A stretch of 64,000 nucleotides of DNA from positions 1 to 64,000 of the forward strand of contig CALVJL010000004.1 in assembly GCA_944332075.1 (NCBI GenBank), given 5' to 3'. Position numbers and translations under genes: made by a program. Below the pieces are notes generated by a model that saw only the letters and a list, made by a program, of their open reading frames with translations, ran no database searches and was not told the origin of the DNA. Origin of the DNA: an uncultured Bacilli bacterium. GTDB taxonomy: Bacteria > Bacillota_I > Bacilli_A > RFN20 > CAG-449. Below, one piece after another: positions 26,511 to 35,860 of the stretch (position 1 is its first letter; every line of letters starts with the position of its first letter).

Positions 26511-27353
26511 ATGGATTTTATTTTATTACTCAAAAAAATCGTTCTAGCAATTGTTCAAGGCATCGCGGAAATATTACCAATATCATCATCAGGCCATCTT
26601 TTAATATTTTCTAATATTTTGGATATTAATACTAATGGTATGCAATTACCAATTTTTTTGCATTTTGGTTCATTGGTGGCAATGATTATTTATTACAGAA
26701 AAGATATTGGAAATATTATTGTTTCCGTTCTCCGTTACCTTTTTAAAAAGGATCGTGAAGAAGATACTAAATTCTACTGTCGCTTATTTTTATTATTAGT
26801 CGTTGCGTCTATTCCAGCAGCAATCGTCGGATTCTTACTTAATGATATTATCAATGACTATCTTTCAAATCTTTATTTTGTTTTCTCATTTTTAATTGTT
26901 ACCGGTATTATCCTTTTGATAAACAAAAAATTATCCGGTACCAAAACTTTAAGAGAAATGAAGTTCACCGATGCTCTCGGCGTCGGAGCTTTCCAATGCA
27001 TCGGTATCTTACCAGGCATTTCCCGTTCTGGTTCTACTATCTTCGGAGGTAAGGTAATGAAATTATCCAATGAAGATGCAGCACATTTTTCATTTTTAAT
27101 GTTCTTACCTGTCACAGCCGGTAGCTTCTTACTAGAATTAATCAGCGATTGGGATCAAATCGTTCAATATAAAACATTTGATTTAATCAGCGATATCATC
27201 GCAGTCATCATCGCAGGAATCGTAACATTCTTATCAGTAAAATATTTATTCAAAATCATAAAAAAAGGCAAACTTCACTATTTTGCCTTCTATTGTTTTG
27301 CTGTCGGAATCATCGGCATAATTACCTGCTTATGCCTTAAATATGGATTTTAA
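26511..27353 (+). CDS. uppP: Undecaprenyl-diphosphatase (BacA/UppP)
   Basis: The roughly 280-residue polytopic membrane protein has the first UppP motif (IVQGIAEILPISSSGHL) and the second (LPGISRSGSTIFGGKVMK). It removes a phosphate from undecaprenyl diphosphate to recycle the lipid carrier of cell-wall synthesis; high levels give bacitracin resistance. The start is the ATG at 26511 with an AGAGG site. A TATAAT at about 26481 fits a promoter. It overlaps the convergent gene by four bases. Confidence 0.95.
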   Translation: MDFILLLKKIVLAIVQGIAEILPISSSGHLLIFSNILDINTNGMQLPIFLHFGSLVAMIIYYRKDIGNIIVSVLRYLFKKDREEDTKFYCRLFLLLVVASIPAAIVGFLLNDIINDYLSNLYFVFSFLIVTGIILLINKKLSGTKTLREMKFTDALGVGAFQCIGILPGISRSGSTIFGGKVMKLSNEDAAHFSFLMFLPVTAGSFLLELISDWDQIVQYKTFDLISDIIAVIIAGIVTFLSVKYLFKIIKKGKLHYFAFYCFAVGIIGIITCLCLKYGF

Positions 27354-27700
27354 TCTCCATAATCTGATCCACGTGATTTAGATTCAACAAGAATTTGTAA
27401 TTTATTAGTAATATCAAAGAAAGTATAGATGATATAATCATCGGCTTTAGTTACTGGATCTTCATCTGTTTCTTCATCCATGCCAGTAAAAATAACTTTT
27501 TTATTGAGTTTAACAACTCTCTCCATTTCTTTAAGTACCACATCTTTTTTATCTGGATAATGATCACAGAAATTTGAAAAATACGAATAGAAAATCGGTT
27601 CAATATAGAAACGCGATCCATCATCATATTCAAAAAGAGTAGAAAATGGATTATTTTTATCTTCAATTTGCTTAATACTAGAAAACTCTTTATATAACAT
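27350..27700 (-). CDS. Hypothetical acidic protein, 116 residues
   Basis: I do not recognise a family with confidence. The protein is acidic, with an N-terminal helix, a strand pair (STLFEYDDGSRFYIEPIF) and an acidic middle (MDEETDEDPVTKADDYIIYT). There is no signal peptide. A GAGG site precedes the ATG. It is convergent and overlaps the end of uppP by four bases. Confidence 0.6.
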   Translation of the reverse strand: MLYKEFSSIKQIEDKNNPFSTLFEYDDGSRFYIEPIFYSYFSNFCDHYPDKKDVVLKEMERVVKLNKKVIFTGMDEETDEDPVTKADDYIIYTFFDITNKLQILVESKSRGSDYGD

Positions 27701-27764
27701 AAATAACCTCGCTTATATAATCTTATCATTTACTGAAAATATAGAAACATTTAATATAAAAGAT

Positions 27765-28592
27765 ATGGAAAAATATTTAATTTGTCTTGATTTAGATGGC
27801 ACCTTACTTAATAAAAAAAGCAAAATCAGCTTCTTTAATAAAATGATTTTAAAATTTTTGATGAGAAATGGTTCCTATGTAATACTTAACTCCGGTCGTC
27901 CGTATCAGGGCATGCTTTCATTTATTCGTGAATTAAAATTGTTTAATTATCCTTTCATCGCCTCAAACGGAGGAGGAATTTATTATCTAAATCATAAATA
28001 TGAGATAGTTCGCGATTATTTAATGACGATGGATGACAATAAACTTCAAGAATTTTTTGAAGGTATTAAAGATCATTTAGTTTATGCTTATTTTAAAAGT
28101 GAAAAAGATGAATTTTATTATAATAAGGACAAAGTTCCACCTTATTTTATCCATCATTATAAAGATGTCCAGGAGATTGAAATATCTTCTTTTTCTTCTT
28201 TAAAAAACATTATCGCCGGTTCGTTTGCTATCGATGAAACTTTAAATGAACGCTTCGAAAAAAATAGGATTAAAGGAAAATATTCTTTTCTCGATTTTTT
28301 AGAATGGAAAAATCCAGAAGACAATATTCATTATTACGATTTTGCCAAAAGCGGAGTCAACAAAGGATCAACTTTATTATTTTTAGCTAAAAAGTTAAAA
28401 ATTAAGCCAAATAACGTAATCGCTTTTGGTGATGATTTAAACGATTTAAGCATGCTAAAAATAACTGAAAACGGATATCTTATGAAGCAAAGTCAGCATT
28501 TGCAAGAAGATAATATAAAAATACTGCCTTATTCTAACGAGAAGTCTGGTGTTGGAAAATTTTTATTTAAATATTTTCGTAAATTATTTTAA
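27765..28592 (+). CDS. HAD-superfamily Cof-type phosphatase
   Basis: This 275-residue protein has HAD motif I (CLDLDGTLLNKKS), motif II (ILNSGRP), a Cof-type C2 cap, and motif III/IV (VIAFGDDLNDLSMLK). Members dephosphorylate sugar phosphates and cofactors such as FMN or pyridoxal phosphate in the cytoplasm; the substrate is not predictable. No Shine-Dalgarno sequence is visible, and AT-rich -10-like hexamers (TAATAT, TATAAA) lie just before the ATG, so this may be another leaderless gene. Its end overlaps the convergent gene by nine bases. Confidence 0.88.
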   Translation: MEKYLICLDLDGTLLNKKSKISFFNKMILKFLMRNGSYVILNSGRPYQGMLSFIRELKLFNYPFIASNGGGIYYLNHKYEIVRDYLMTMDDNKLQEFFEGIKDHLVYAYFKSEKDEFYYNKDKVPPYFIHHYKDVQEIEISSFSSLKNIIAGSFAIDETLNERFEKNRIKGKYSFLDFLEWKNPEDNIHYYDFAKSGVNKGSTLLFLAKKLKIKPNNVIAFGDDLNDLSMLKITENGYLMKQSQHLQEDNIKILPYSNEKSGVGKFLFKYFRKLF

Positions 28593-29117
28593 TAAGCTAA
28601 GATATTCCATCTTCTTTTCTTCTGGAACATCAGCGATATTTAATAATAAATTAGCTTTAGATCCCGAATAAACTGAATTAATTAAATCTAGAGCAATATC
28701 GACATCAGATAATAAATTTTTATTACAAAGCGGATGAATATCAATTAAATATTCTTCTAAAATTTTAGCTTTTAAATACAAAGTTAATGGAACTTCACAG
28801 GCATAGCAGGCTGCTTTTCTAATCGCTGTCTCATCTTTGCTGCGATATGCATCCATTAAAGCTTTATAGCTTTTAGCATCTTCGTCGATAAGCTTTTCTC
28901 CAACACTTTTAATTTCTTCAATTTTTGAAATATATTCTTTAACTTTTTCTTGTTTATCTTCATAGCCTTTTTTATTAACTGTAAAATTTAATGCCATTAA
29001 TCCTAAAGATGCGCTTAATGATAAAACAATTGCTAAAGCCGAACCTCCTCCGGGAGTTGAAACCTTTTTCGATAGTTCATCGAGATAATCTTTTACCGAT
29101 AAATTTAATAATTCCAT
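28584..29117 (-). CDS. Cyclodeaminase/cyclohydrolase family protein (FTCD_C)
   Basis: The protein has 177 residues and is all helical. It has the FTCD_C stretch VSTPGGGSALAIVLSLSASLGLMALN written around a PGGGS turn, followed by a long helix (KVKEYISKIEEI). Family members act on formimino- or methenyl-tetrahydrofolate. The start at 29117 is chosen for the AGAGGA site 12 bases upstream. No histidine-degradation genes are nearby, so a folate interconversion role is the simplest reading. Confidence 0.85.
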   Translation of the reverse strand: MELLNLSVKDYLDELSKKVSTPGGGSALAIVLSLSASLGLMALNFTVNKKGYEDKQEKVKEYISKIEEIKSVGEKLIDEDAKSYKALMDAYRSKDETAIRKAACYACEVPLTLYLKAKILEEYLIDIHPLCNKNLLSDVDIALDLINSVYSGSKANLLLNIADVPEEKKMEYLSLLK

Positions 29118-29305
29118 GTGATATCCTCTTTTCTTAGATAATATCAAATCTTCGCTAGAAAAAGTATACTTATCGCTTACTGATGAAATATCAGTAAAAA
29201 TTAATTGAAAAGAGTTTAAAATCTCTTATAATTAAATAGAATGTTTATTTATATACTTTTTTATGTGTTATAATAAACAAGCCTATTCTCAGGGGGAAAC
29301 TTTCA

Positions 29306-29785
29306 ATGGTCAAACAAAGTAACAAAAAAAGCATATTTGTAATGTTAACCTTAATTTTAACAATCATTTCATTTTTAGTTTTAGTTCTAACACCGACAAT
29401 CTTCATTAGATCAACACCTGTTTGGGGTTGGACAACGATTTTTGGCGGAAAAGTCAGCTTATCCAACACTAATTTATTAGAATTTAATTTCAACTGGACC
29501 ATCTATATCATTTGGTTATTAATCTTAATCGCCGGTATCTCGACATACTGCATCGGTCCAAAATCAAGAGGCTATTATATTTTCTCAGCTATTGTTCAAA
29601 TATTATTAGCAATCTTTATTTTCACCATTGGTTCATCTTGGTTAAAGACTTCTTGGATTGTTGGTCAAGGACCTGCAAACCTTGAAAGAATGGTCTTAGG
29701 CGTTGGACCTTGGGTCAGCGGTATCTTAGCAGTTATCAATGCTTTGTTATCAATCGTTGAATTCAGAGTTGTAAAATTAAGATAA
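29306..29785 (+). CDS. Small four-helix membrane protein, unknown function
   Basis: The 159-residue protein has membrane segments at about 10-30, 65-85, 92-112 and 130-152 and a basic start (MVKQSNKKS). The segment between helices 1 and 2 would be extracellular. A GGGGGAAAC site precedes the ATG, and a strong terminator follows directly, so the gene is monocistronic. I know no named family. Confidence 0.7.
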   Translation: MVKQSNKKSIFVMLTLILTIISFLVLVLTPTIFIRSTPVWGWTTIFGGKVSLSNTNLLEFNFNWTIYIIWLLILIAGISTYCIGPKSRGYYIFSAIVQILLAIFIFTIGSSWLKTSWIVGQGPANLERMVLGVGPWVSGILAVINALLSIVEFRVVKLR

Positions 29786-29811
29786 GAGATCGTTATGATC
29801 TCTTTTTTTTA
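29785..29811 (+). terminator. Terminator
   Basis: AGAGATC/GATCTCT is a seven-bp stem followed by eight or more T residues, just after the small membrane protein stop. Confidence 0.8.
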
Positions 29812-29888
29812 TTCCTATTGATAATTAGATTTTAGTTACCTAAAATATTTTTATTAATAATAATTATTAATAATAGAAAGGATTTATT

Positions 29889-31289
29889 ATGATTAGCAAA
29901 AAAATTGCTGTAGAAGTATTAAATAAAGCTTTAGCAACCGGTGCTGATTTCGCGGAAATTTTCAGTGAAGAAACACATTCTGAAATTATTGCTCTTGATA
30001 ATGAAAAATGTGAAACTAGCAACGATAACATCGTTTATGGTGTCGGTATCCGTTTGCTAAGAAACTTACAAAGCGTCTATGGATATACAAATGACGTATC
30101 TCGCGCAGGTCTTATGACCCTTGCCGAAACCTTATCAAAATCATTTGATGGGGAAAGAATCAAAACCGTTTCTGAATTAAAGACTAAAAAAGTTGAAAAA
30201 AAACATCGTCCTTTAATACCTTTAACTTCTGTTTCTAAAAAAGATAAAATCGATTATTTATTAAAAGGATGCAAAGCAGCTAAAGCAGTCGATGAAGAAA
30301 AAATTGTCCGCGTTATGGCTAGCTTTCTCAGTAAAGAACAAAGCGTAGACATTTATAATTCCGATGGAAAATATATCCACGATGAACGTTCACGCGGACG
30401 TATCTCGGTTTCTGTTATCGCCTCTGATGGTGAGAAGTTTGAATCCGGAGCTGAATCACCAGGAGCCTGCAAGGGATTTGAATTCTTCCAAAACGAAGTA
30501 AATATTGAAGAATTAGGTAAAGAGGCTGCAGAGAAGGCTTTATTAATGCTCGATGCTAAAGAATGTCCTTCTGGACAAATGCCGGTTATCATCGGCAATG
30601 GCTTTGGAGGAGTTATCTTCCATGAGGCATGCGGCCATTCATTAGAAGCTTCATCTGTTTCTAAAAATCTTTCTGTATTCTCCAATAAATTAGGTCAACA
30701 AATCGCTTCACCTTTAGTATCAGCTGTCGATGATGGAACGATTGAAGGAGCATGGGGCAGTGAAAACGTTGATGATGAAGGTCATGCGACACATCGCAAT
30801 CTCTTAATCAAAGACGGAATCCTTAATTCCTATTTAATCGACTCATTTAACGGCAGAAGAATGGGTATGAAAGAAAACGGAGCATCTAGAAGACAATCAT
30901 ATAAATATGAACCAACTTCTAGAATGTCAAACACCTTCATCTTGCCAGGTAAAAGCACTGTTGATGAAATTATCAAGAGCACAAAATTTGGCTTGTACGC
31001 TAAATCTTTAGGCGGCGGATCAGTCAATCCTGCAACCGGTGAATTTAACTTTGTAGCCACCGAAGCTTATATCGTTAAAGATGGAAAGATTGCTTATCCG
31101 GTTAAAGGTGCAACTTTAATTGGATCTGGAGCTGAAGTATTGTTAAAAGTCGATATGGTAGCTAATGATTTATCGCGCGCTCAAGGCATGTGCGGAGCAG
31201 CATCTGGATCAATTCCTACCGATGTTGGAGAACCGACAATCCGCGTTTCAAGCATGACAGTCGGAGGCAGAGGGGAGAAAATTAACTAA
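29889..31289 (+). CDS. tldD: Metalloprotease TldD
   Basis: The 466-residue protein has the TldD active-site motif FHEACGHSLEA (HExxxH zinc site). TldD forms a heterodimer with TldE/PmbA and cleaves small unfolded peptides, for example in maturation of modified peptides. An AAAGGA site precedes the ATG. Its TAA shares one base with the ATG of the next gene (TAATG). Confidence 0.93.
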   Translation: MISKKIAVEVLNKALATGADFAEIFSEETHSEIIALDNEKCETSNDNIVYGVGIRLLRNLQSVYGYTNDVSRAGLMTLAETLSKSFDGERIKTVSELKTKKVEKKHRPLIPLTSVSKKDKIDYLLKGCKAAKAVDEEKIVRVMASFLSKEQSVDIYNSDGKYIHDERSRGRISVSVIASDGEKFESGAESPGACKGFEFFQNEVNIEELGKEAAEKALLMLDAKECPSGQMPVIIGNGFGGVIFHEACGHSLEASSVSKNLSVFSNKLGQQIASPLVSAVDDGTIEGAWGSENVDDEGHATHRNLLIKDGILNSYLIDSFNGRRMGMKENGASRRQSYKYEPTSRMSNTFILPGKSTVDEIIKSTKFGLYAKSLGGGSVNPATGEFNFVATEAYIVKDGKIAYPVKGATLIGSGAEVLLKVDMVANDLSRAQGMCGAASGSIPTDVGEPTIRVSSMTVGGRGEKIN

Positions 31290-32605
31290 TGAACTATCAA
31301 GAATTTTTTATAAAAGCTAAAGAAAACGAAATTGAAGAATCAGAACTCTCATTCGGCAAATCCAAATCATTGTCTTTTACTATCTATAATGGAGATCTTG
31401 AAAACTATACCTTTAGCAATAACTCATCGTTATCAGCACGCGGTAAATATCACGGCAAAGCAGGTTATGTAAATACTGAGAAATTAGATGCTTCAACTAT
31501 TCCATTCCTTATTGAGAAAATCAAAGAAAATGCTGAAGTTAATAATTCTTCTGATGAATTGATTATCTTTAAAGGCTCTGAGAAATATCATAACAAAAAG
31601 GTTTATTCCAAAAAGTTAGATGAGACTCCAGCCGATGAAAAGATTGCTATTTTAAAAAAGCTTTACGAAGTTATCCTTAGTCAAGATAAACGCATAACTG
31701 ATATTGAATTATCTTATCAAGAAGATTTAAGCGAATATATTTTAATGAATTCTTATGGCTTAAATTTAAAGAGCAAAAGCAATTGCTTCGTTATTTACGC
31801 AGAAGTTATCGCCCGTCAAGGAGAAGAAACTAAAACCGATGGAAAAGTTTATGTCGGTCAAGATTTAAGTCAATTTGACATCGATACTTTTGCTAAAGAT
31901 GCGGTTAAAAAGACTGTTTCTCAATTTAATTCAATTATCTGCGATTCTAAAAAATATAGAGCTATCTTATCAAGTGATGTAGCTTCATCATTCTTAAATT
32001 TCTATTTAGGTCACATCATTGCGGATGAAGTTCAAAAAAACACTTCGCATTTCAAAGGAAAATTAAACGAAAAAATTGCATCAAGCAAAGTTACTATTGA
32101 AGAAAGACCTCTTGATAAAGGTCCATCATTCCGCAGCTTTGATGATGAAGGTGTTGCGACAAGCAATAAAGTCTTAATCGATAAAGGTGTATTAAAGACT
32201 TATCTTTATAACTTAGCAACTGCGAAAAAAGATAACACTGTTTCTACCGGTAACGGATACAGAAGCAGCGGAAAAGTCTCTACCGCTTTAACTAATGCTC
32301 GTCTAAAGCCATCTAAACTGAGCGAAAGCGACTTAATTAATAAAGTCAAAGAAGGTATCTATATCAGCGATGTTGAAGGTTTACATGCCGGAATGAACGG
32401 ACAATCTGGTAACTTCTCTTTACAAGCTCGCGGATATCTTATTAAAGATGGACAATTATCTACACCAGTTTCATTAATTACTGTTGCGGGAAATTTATTC
32501 ACAATCTTCCAAGATGTAATGATGGTCGCTAATAACATTGAAAATTATCGCTCTGTCAATTCACCATCATTATTAATTAAGAGTATTGCAGTATCCGGAA
32601 AATAG
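31289..32605 (+). CDS. TldE/PmbA-type partner of TldD
   Basis: This 438-residue protein is homologous to TldD but lacks the HExxxH site, as expected for the TldE/PmbA subunit. It has family stretches such as FRSFDDEGVATSNKVLIDKG and SGNFSLQARGYLIKDGQ. It forms the non-catalytic half of the heterodimer that shapes the channel to the active site. It is translationally coupled to tldD. No peptide-modification genes are adjacent, so the substrate is unknown. Confidence 0.9.
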   Translation: MNYQEFFIKAKENEIEESELSFGKSKSLSFTIYNGDLENYTFSNNSSLSARGKYHGKAGYVNTEKLDASTIPFLIEKIKENAEVNNSSDELIIFKGSEKYHNKKVYSKKLDETPADEKIAILKKLYEVILSQDKRITDIELSYQEDLSEYILMNSYGLNLKSKSNCFVIYAEVIARQGEETKTDGKVYVGQDLSQFDIDTFAKDAVKKTVSQFNSIICDSKKYRAILSSDVASSFLNFYLGHIIADEVQKNTSHFKGKLNEKIASSKVTIEERPLDKGPSFRSFDDEGVATSNKVLIDKGVLKTYLYNLATAKKDNTVSTGNGYRSSGKVSTALTNARLKPSKLSESDLINKVKEGIYISDVEGLHAGMNGQSGNFSLQARGYLIKDGQLSTPVSLITVAGNLFTIFQDVMMVANNIENYRSVNSPSLLIKSIAVSGK

Positions 32606-32620
32606 ATTATTAGTAAAAGA

Positions 32621-32650
32621 AAACTGAGGATTTAAATCCTCAGTTTTTTT
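32621..32650. terminator. Bidirectional terminator
   Basis: AAACTGAGGATTT/AAATCCTCAGTTT is a perfect dyad with flanking A- and T-runs, between convergent genes. Confidence 0.85.
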
Positions 32651-33251
32651 ATAATTCTTTTTTCTTTCTTTTTAATAAAAACCAAAAAATACAGAGTATT
32701 TGTATTGGAATACCTAAATAAAAAACTAATGCATTATTGCCGTTTTCATAAAAATAATGTAATGGCAGATATATTCCCACACAGACAGTCCAAATTAAAA
32801 CAGAGACTGAGATAGCAACCATCCATCTTTTACCCCAAATGGCAGTAAATACTATTAAAACAATCGCGGTTATTGGAAAGGCATAAATAAAACATAACCA
32901 TGTATATTGAGAGTTAGGAATTGATAATCCTAAAATTACATATACTAAAACTGTTACGACCCAAACCAATAAACATGATAATATTGTGATAATAATTTTA
33001 TTTCTTAGAAAGCTTTGATGCTTTTTCACTTTATCAGAAATTAAATCATTTAACGTAATTCCTAATAATTCGCATAACTTTAACATTACCATAAAGTCAG
33101 GTAGGCCATCGCCTCTTTCCCATTTAGAAATTGCTTTATCAGAATATGATAGTTTTTCTGCAAGTTCAAGCTGAGTAAGATTATTTCTCTTACGATAATA
33201 CGCGATGTTTTTAGCGATGTTATTTTTAATTTTTAATTCATCCATAGTCAT
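32649..33251 (-). CDS. XRE-family HTH regulator with four membrane helices
   Basis: In this 200-residue protein, residues 10-65 form a Cro/C1-type HTH (NLTQLELAEKLSYSDKAISKWERG). Four hydrophobic helices follow, at about 87-110, 116-138, 144-165 and 174-194. The form is common in Firmicutes and is a membrane-tethered repressor. There are two possible ATGs (33251 and 33245). Two dyads built on TCTAC/GTAGA lie upstream and may be its operators. Confidence 0.85.
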   Translation of the reverse strand: MTMDELKIKNNIAKNIAYYRKRNNLTQLELAEKLSYSDKAISKWERGDGLPDFMVMLKLCELLGITLNDLISDKVKKHQSFLRNKIIITILSCLLVWVVTVLVYVILGLSIPNSQYTWLCFIYAFPITAIVLIVFTAIWGKRWMVAISVSVLIWTVCVGIYLPLHYFYENGNNALVFYLGIPIQILCIFWFLLKRKKKEL

Positions 33252-33284
33252 AATTTATCATATATATAGCTATTTTTCAACGAT

Positions 33285-33299
33285 TCTACCCGTAGTAGA
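33285..33299. promoter_or_regulatory. Possible operator 1 of the XRE regulator
   Basis: TCTAC-N5-GTAGA is an interrupted dyad 34 bases upstream of the regulator start. It shares its half-sites with the dyad at 33336. Confidence 0.4.
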
Positions 33300-33335
33300 G
33301 TTCACAAAAATAACTATACTTTCAGCAAATTCATT

Positions 33336-33348
33336 AGTAGAATCTACT
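33336..33348. promoter_or_regulatory. Possible operator 2 of the XRE regulator
   Basis: AGTAGAATCTACT is a perfect dyad with six-base arms around one central base. It lies between the divergent regulator and the gene at 33415. Confidence 0.45.
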
Positions 33349-33414
33349 TTTTTATCAATAGAGCACAAAATAGGTGGTTTTAATATATATTAAGTTTATC
33401 AGGAGGCAAAAACG

Positions 33415-33804
33415 ATGAAGTACTCAATTATCACTGATTCAAATACAAATTTATCCAAAGCATTAAATGATTATTCTATTATAGAAATCAACGTCGATAA
33501 ATATAAAAAAGGCAAAATCACCTATGGTATTGATTTAGCGTTAAATAATAGTGATGGTGTTATCTATTTAACTAACGAAGAAAACTTTGCCACCATAAAA
33601 GATATTGCTGAAAAAGAATTAAAAGTTCATGACAAAATTATTATTGTCGCTGATGTAAATTCTGCCGAAATTGGTAAAAACAATTTAGCTCTCAAAGTCT
33701 TAAGAGCAGCAGATCCAGTTAAAGTCCTCGTAGCTGAAAAAACATCTTATGTCGAATTAGTCAGTCAGGACTTAATGATGGAAAAGACCATCATTAACGC
33801 TTAA
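33415..33804 (+). CDS. Hypothetical protein, 129 residues
   Basis: The first residues, YSIITDSNTNLSK, recall the start of DegV fatty-acid-binding proteins, but the remainder does not follow DegV and is much too short. It looks like a small alpha/beta protein with repeated strands (GVIYLTNE, KIIIVADV, KVLVAEK). It has a strong AGGAGG site and no signal peptide. It is divergent from the XRE regulator and may be under its control. Confidence 0.65.
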   Translation: MKYSIITDSNTNLSKALNDYSIIEINVDKYKKGKITYGIDLALNNSDGVIYLTNEENFATIKDIAEKELKVHDKIIIVADVNSAEIGKNNLALKVLRAADPVKVLVAEKTSYVELVSQDLMMEKTIINA

Positions 33805-33865
33805 GTGCTATATCCAAGCGAGCACTGACCTCTTATACTCACACAAAGTAGCTTGGATTTAAAAT

Positions 33866-33896
33866 AAAATCTAAGAGAATTGTCTCTTAGATTTTT
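33866..33896. terminator. Bidirectional terminator
   Basis: ATCTAAGAGA/TCTCTTAGAT (33869-33892) has a four-base loop and flanking A- and T-runs, between convergent genes. Confidence 0.85.
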
Positions 33897-35860
33897 TAAT
33901 TTAATTCCGCTCTTAATTCCAATATGATATCGCGTAATTCAGCCGCTCTTTCAAAGTCGAGATCGCGTGCTGCTTCACGCATTTCTTTTTCTAATGACTT
34001 AATATACTTTTCTTTTTCGGTACGCGTCAACTTGCCTTTATTCTTCTTTTGAGGCTTGCTGTCCATTATCTTTAAAGGTAAAGAAATCGGTTTAATAATT
34101 GTTTGAGGAACGATATTATTCTCTTCATTATATTTTTCTTGGATTTCCCGACGGCGATTAGTTTCATCAATGGCTTTTTTCATTGAATCAGTTACTCTTT
34201 GAGCGTACATAATCACTCGTCCATGGGCATTTCTTGCCGCGCGTCCAATAACTTGAATTAATGATCTTTCGCTTCTTAAGAACCCTTCTTTATCCGCGTC
34301 AAGAATCGCGATTAACGAAACTTCAGGAATATCTAATCCTTCTCTTAAAAGATTGATACCGACCAAAATATCGTATTTTCCTTTTCTTAAATCATAGATA
34401 ATTTCCGTTCTCTCTAATGTTTTTGTTTCATTATGCAAATAAACAACTTTTAAGCCTTGTTCTTTTAAATATGCGGTTAAATTTTCCGCGTCGCGAATTG
34501 TCATCGTAACAATCATCGCACGTTCTCCATTTGCGATAACTTTTTTTACTTCACCAATCAAATCATAAACCGGATTAGAGACGTTCTTTACATCAATCTT
34601 TGGATCTAACAAACCGGTTGGACGAATAATTTGTTCAATAACTTCACCATTAGTTTTATCCAATTCATAATCACCTGGCGTTGCTGATGTACAAATCATT
34701 TGATTGATTTTACTTTCAAATTCATCAAATCGCAATGGTCTATTATCTAAAGCTGAAGGCAATCTAAAACCATAATCAACTAAGGTTTGTTTTCTTGAAC
34801 GGTCGCCATTATACATCGCATTAATCTGAGGTAATGTCGCATGTGATTCATCAACAATCAAAAGAAAATCTTTCGGGAAATAATCAAATAAAGTATATGG
34901 TGTTTCCCCTTCTTTACGTCCATCGATATGTCGCGCATAATTTTCAATACCTGGGCAAATACCAAACTCTAAAAGCGATTCAATGTCGCGATTAGTTCTT
35001 TGAGAAAGTCTTTCTTCTTCTAGTAGTTTTCCATTTACATGGAAATAATCTAATCTTTCTTTTAATTCTTCACGAATTGTTTTTACCGCTTCTTTTATTC
35101 GATCAATTGAAGAAGTATGTTCATAAGCCGGGAAGATAGGAAATTCTTGATAAGAATGCATTACTTCACCGCTTAAAGGATTGCAGGTTAAAATCTCTTC
35201 AATTCTATCATCTTCATCAAAATAAATTTTAATAATAAATTCACTCGAGGAAGCTGGAGCGATACTGATTACATCTCCATTAGCTCTAAATGTTCCCGGA
35301 GTTAAATCGATATTATTTCTTTTAAACTGAATAATTGCTAATCTTCTAATAAATTCATCGCGGTCAATGACATCTCCGACATGCGGAAATAAAATAAGCG
35401 AACGATATTCAGCAGGATCCGTTAAACCATAAATTGAGGCAACAGAAGCGACAATTATTGTGTCGCGTCTTTCCAAGACCGAATTAATCGCAGAAGCCCG
35501 CATTATTTCAATTTCCTCATTCATTACCGCATTTTTTTCAATATATATATCCGTTGATGGAACATAAGCTTCTGGTTTATAAAAATCAAAGTTTGATACG
35601 AAATATTCAACGCGGTTATTAGGAAATAATTCTTTAAATTCCGCATAAAGTTGACCGGCCAAAGTTTTATTATGAACAATGACTAAAGTCGGACGATTAA
35701 CTTTAGCAATAACATTTGCGACTGTAAAGGTTTTCCCGGTTCCAGTTGCACCTAAAAGGACTTGGACTTTCTTTTTATCATCGAGTCCCTGAACTAGTTT
35801 ATCAATAGCTTGCTGCTGATCACCTTTAGGAGTAAATTTGCTAACTAGTTGAAAATCCAT
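33896..35860 (-). CDS. uvrB: Excinuclease ABC subunit B
   Basis: The 654-residue UvrB has Walker A LGATGTGKTFT, the beta-hairpin region VSNFDFYKPEAYVPSTDIY, helicase motif II DESH, motif VI IQVIGRAARNAHG, and the C-terminal UVR motif (KEMREAARDLDFERAAELRD). It verifies DNA damage in nucleotide excision repair with UvrA and UvrC, which are not in this window. The length is normal. Its ATG shares one base with the stop of the YitT-type gene upstream. Confidence 0.98.
   Translation of the reverse strand: MDFQLVSKFTPKGDQQQAIDKLVQGLDDKKKVQVLLGATGTGKTFTVANVIAKVNRPTLVIVHNKTLAGQLYAEFKELFPNNRVEYFVSNFDFYKPEAYVPSTDIYIEKNAVMNEEIEIMRASAINSVLERRDTIIVASVASIYGLTDPAEYRSLILFPHVGDVIDRDEFIRRLAIIQFKRNNIDLTPGTFRANGDVISIAPASSSEFIIKIYFDEDDRIEEILTCNPLSGEVMHSYQEFPIFPAYEHTSSIDRIKEAVKTIREELKERLDYFHVNGKLLEEERLSQRTNRDIESLLEFGICPGIENYARHIDGRKEGETPYTLFDYFPKDFLLIVDESHATLPQINAMYNGDRSRKQTLVDYGFRLPSALDNRPLRFDEFESKINQMICTSATPGDYELDKTNGEVIEQIIRPTGLLDPKIDVKNVSNPVYDLIGEVKKVIANGERAMIVTMTIRDAENLTAYLKEQGLKVVYLHNETKTLERTEIIYDLRKGKYDILVGINLLREGLDIPEVSLIAILDADKEGFLRSERSLIQVIGRAARNAHGRVIMYAQRVTDSMKKAIDETNRRREIQEKYNEENNIVPQTIIKPISLPLKIMDSKPQKKNKGKLTRTEKEKYIKSLEKEMREAARDLDFERAAELRDIILELRAELN

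Noticed and set aside
33205-33393. Open frame of 62 codons on the plus strand
   Set aside because: It overlaps the start of the XRE gene and both operator-like dyads and has no ribosome site. Probably chance.
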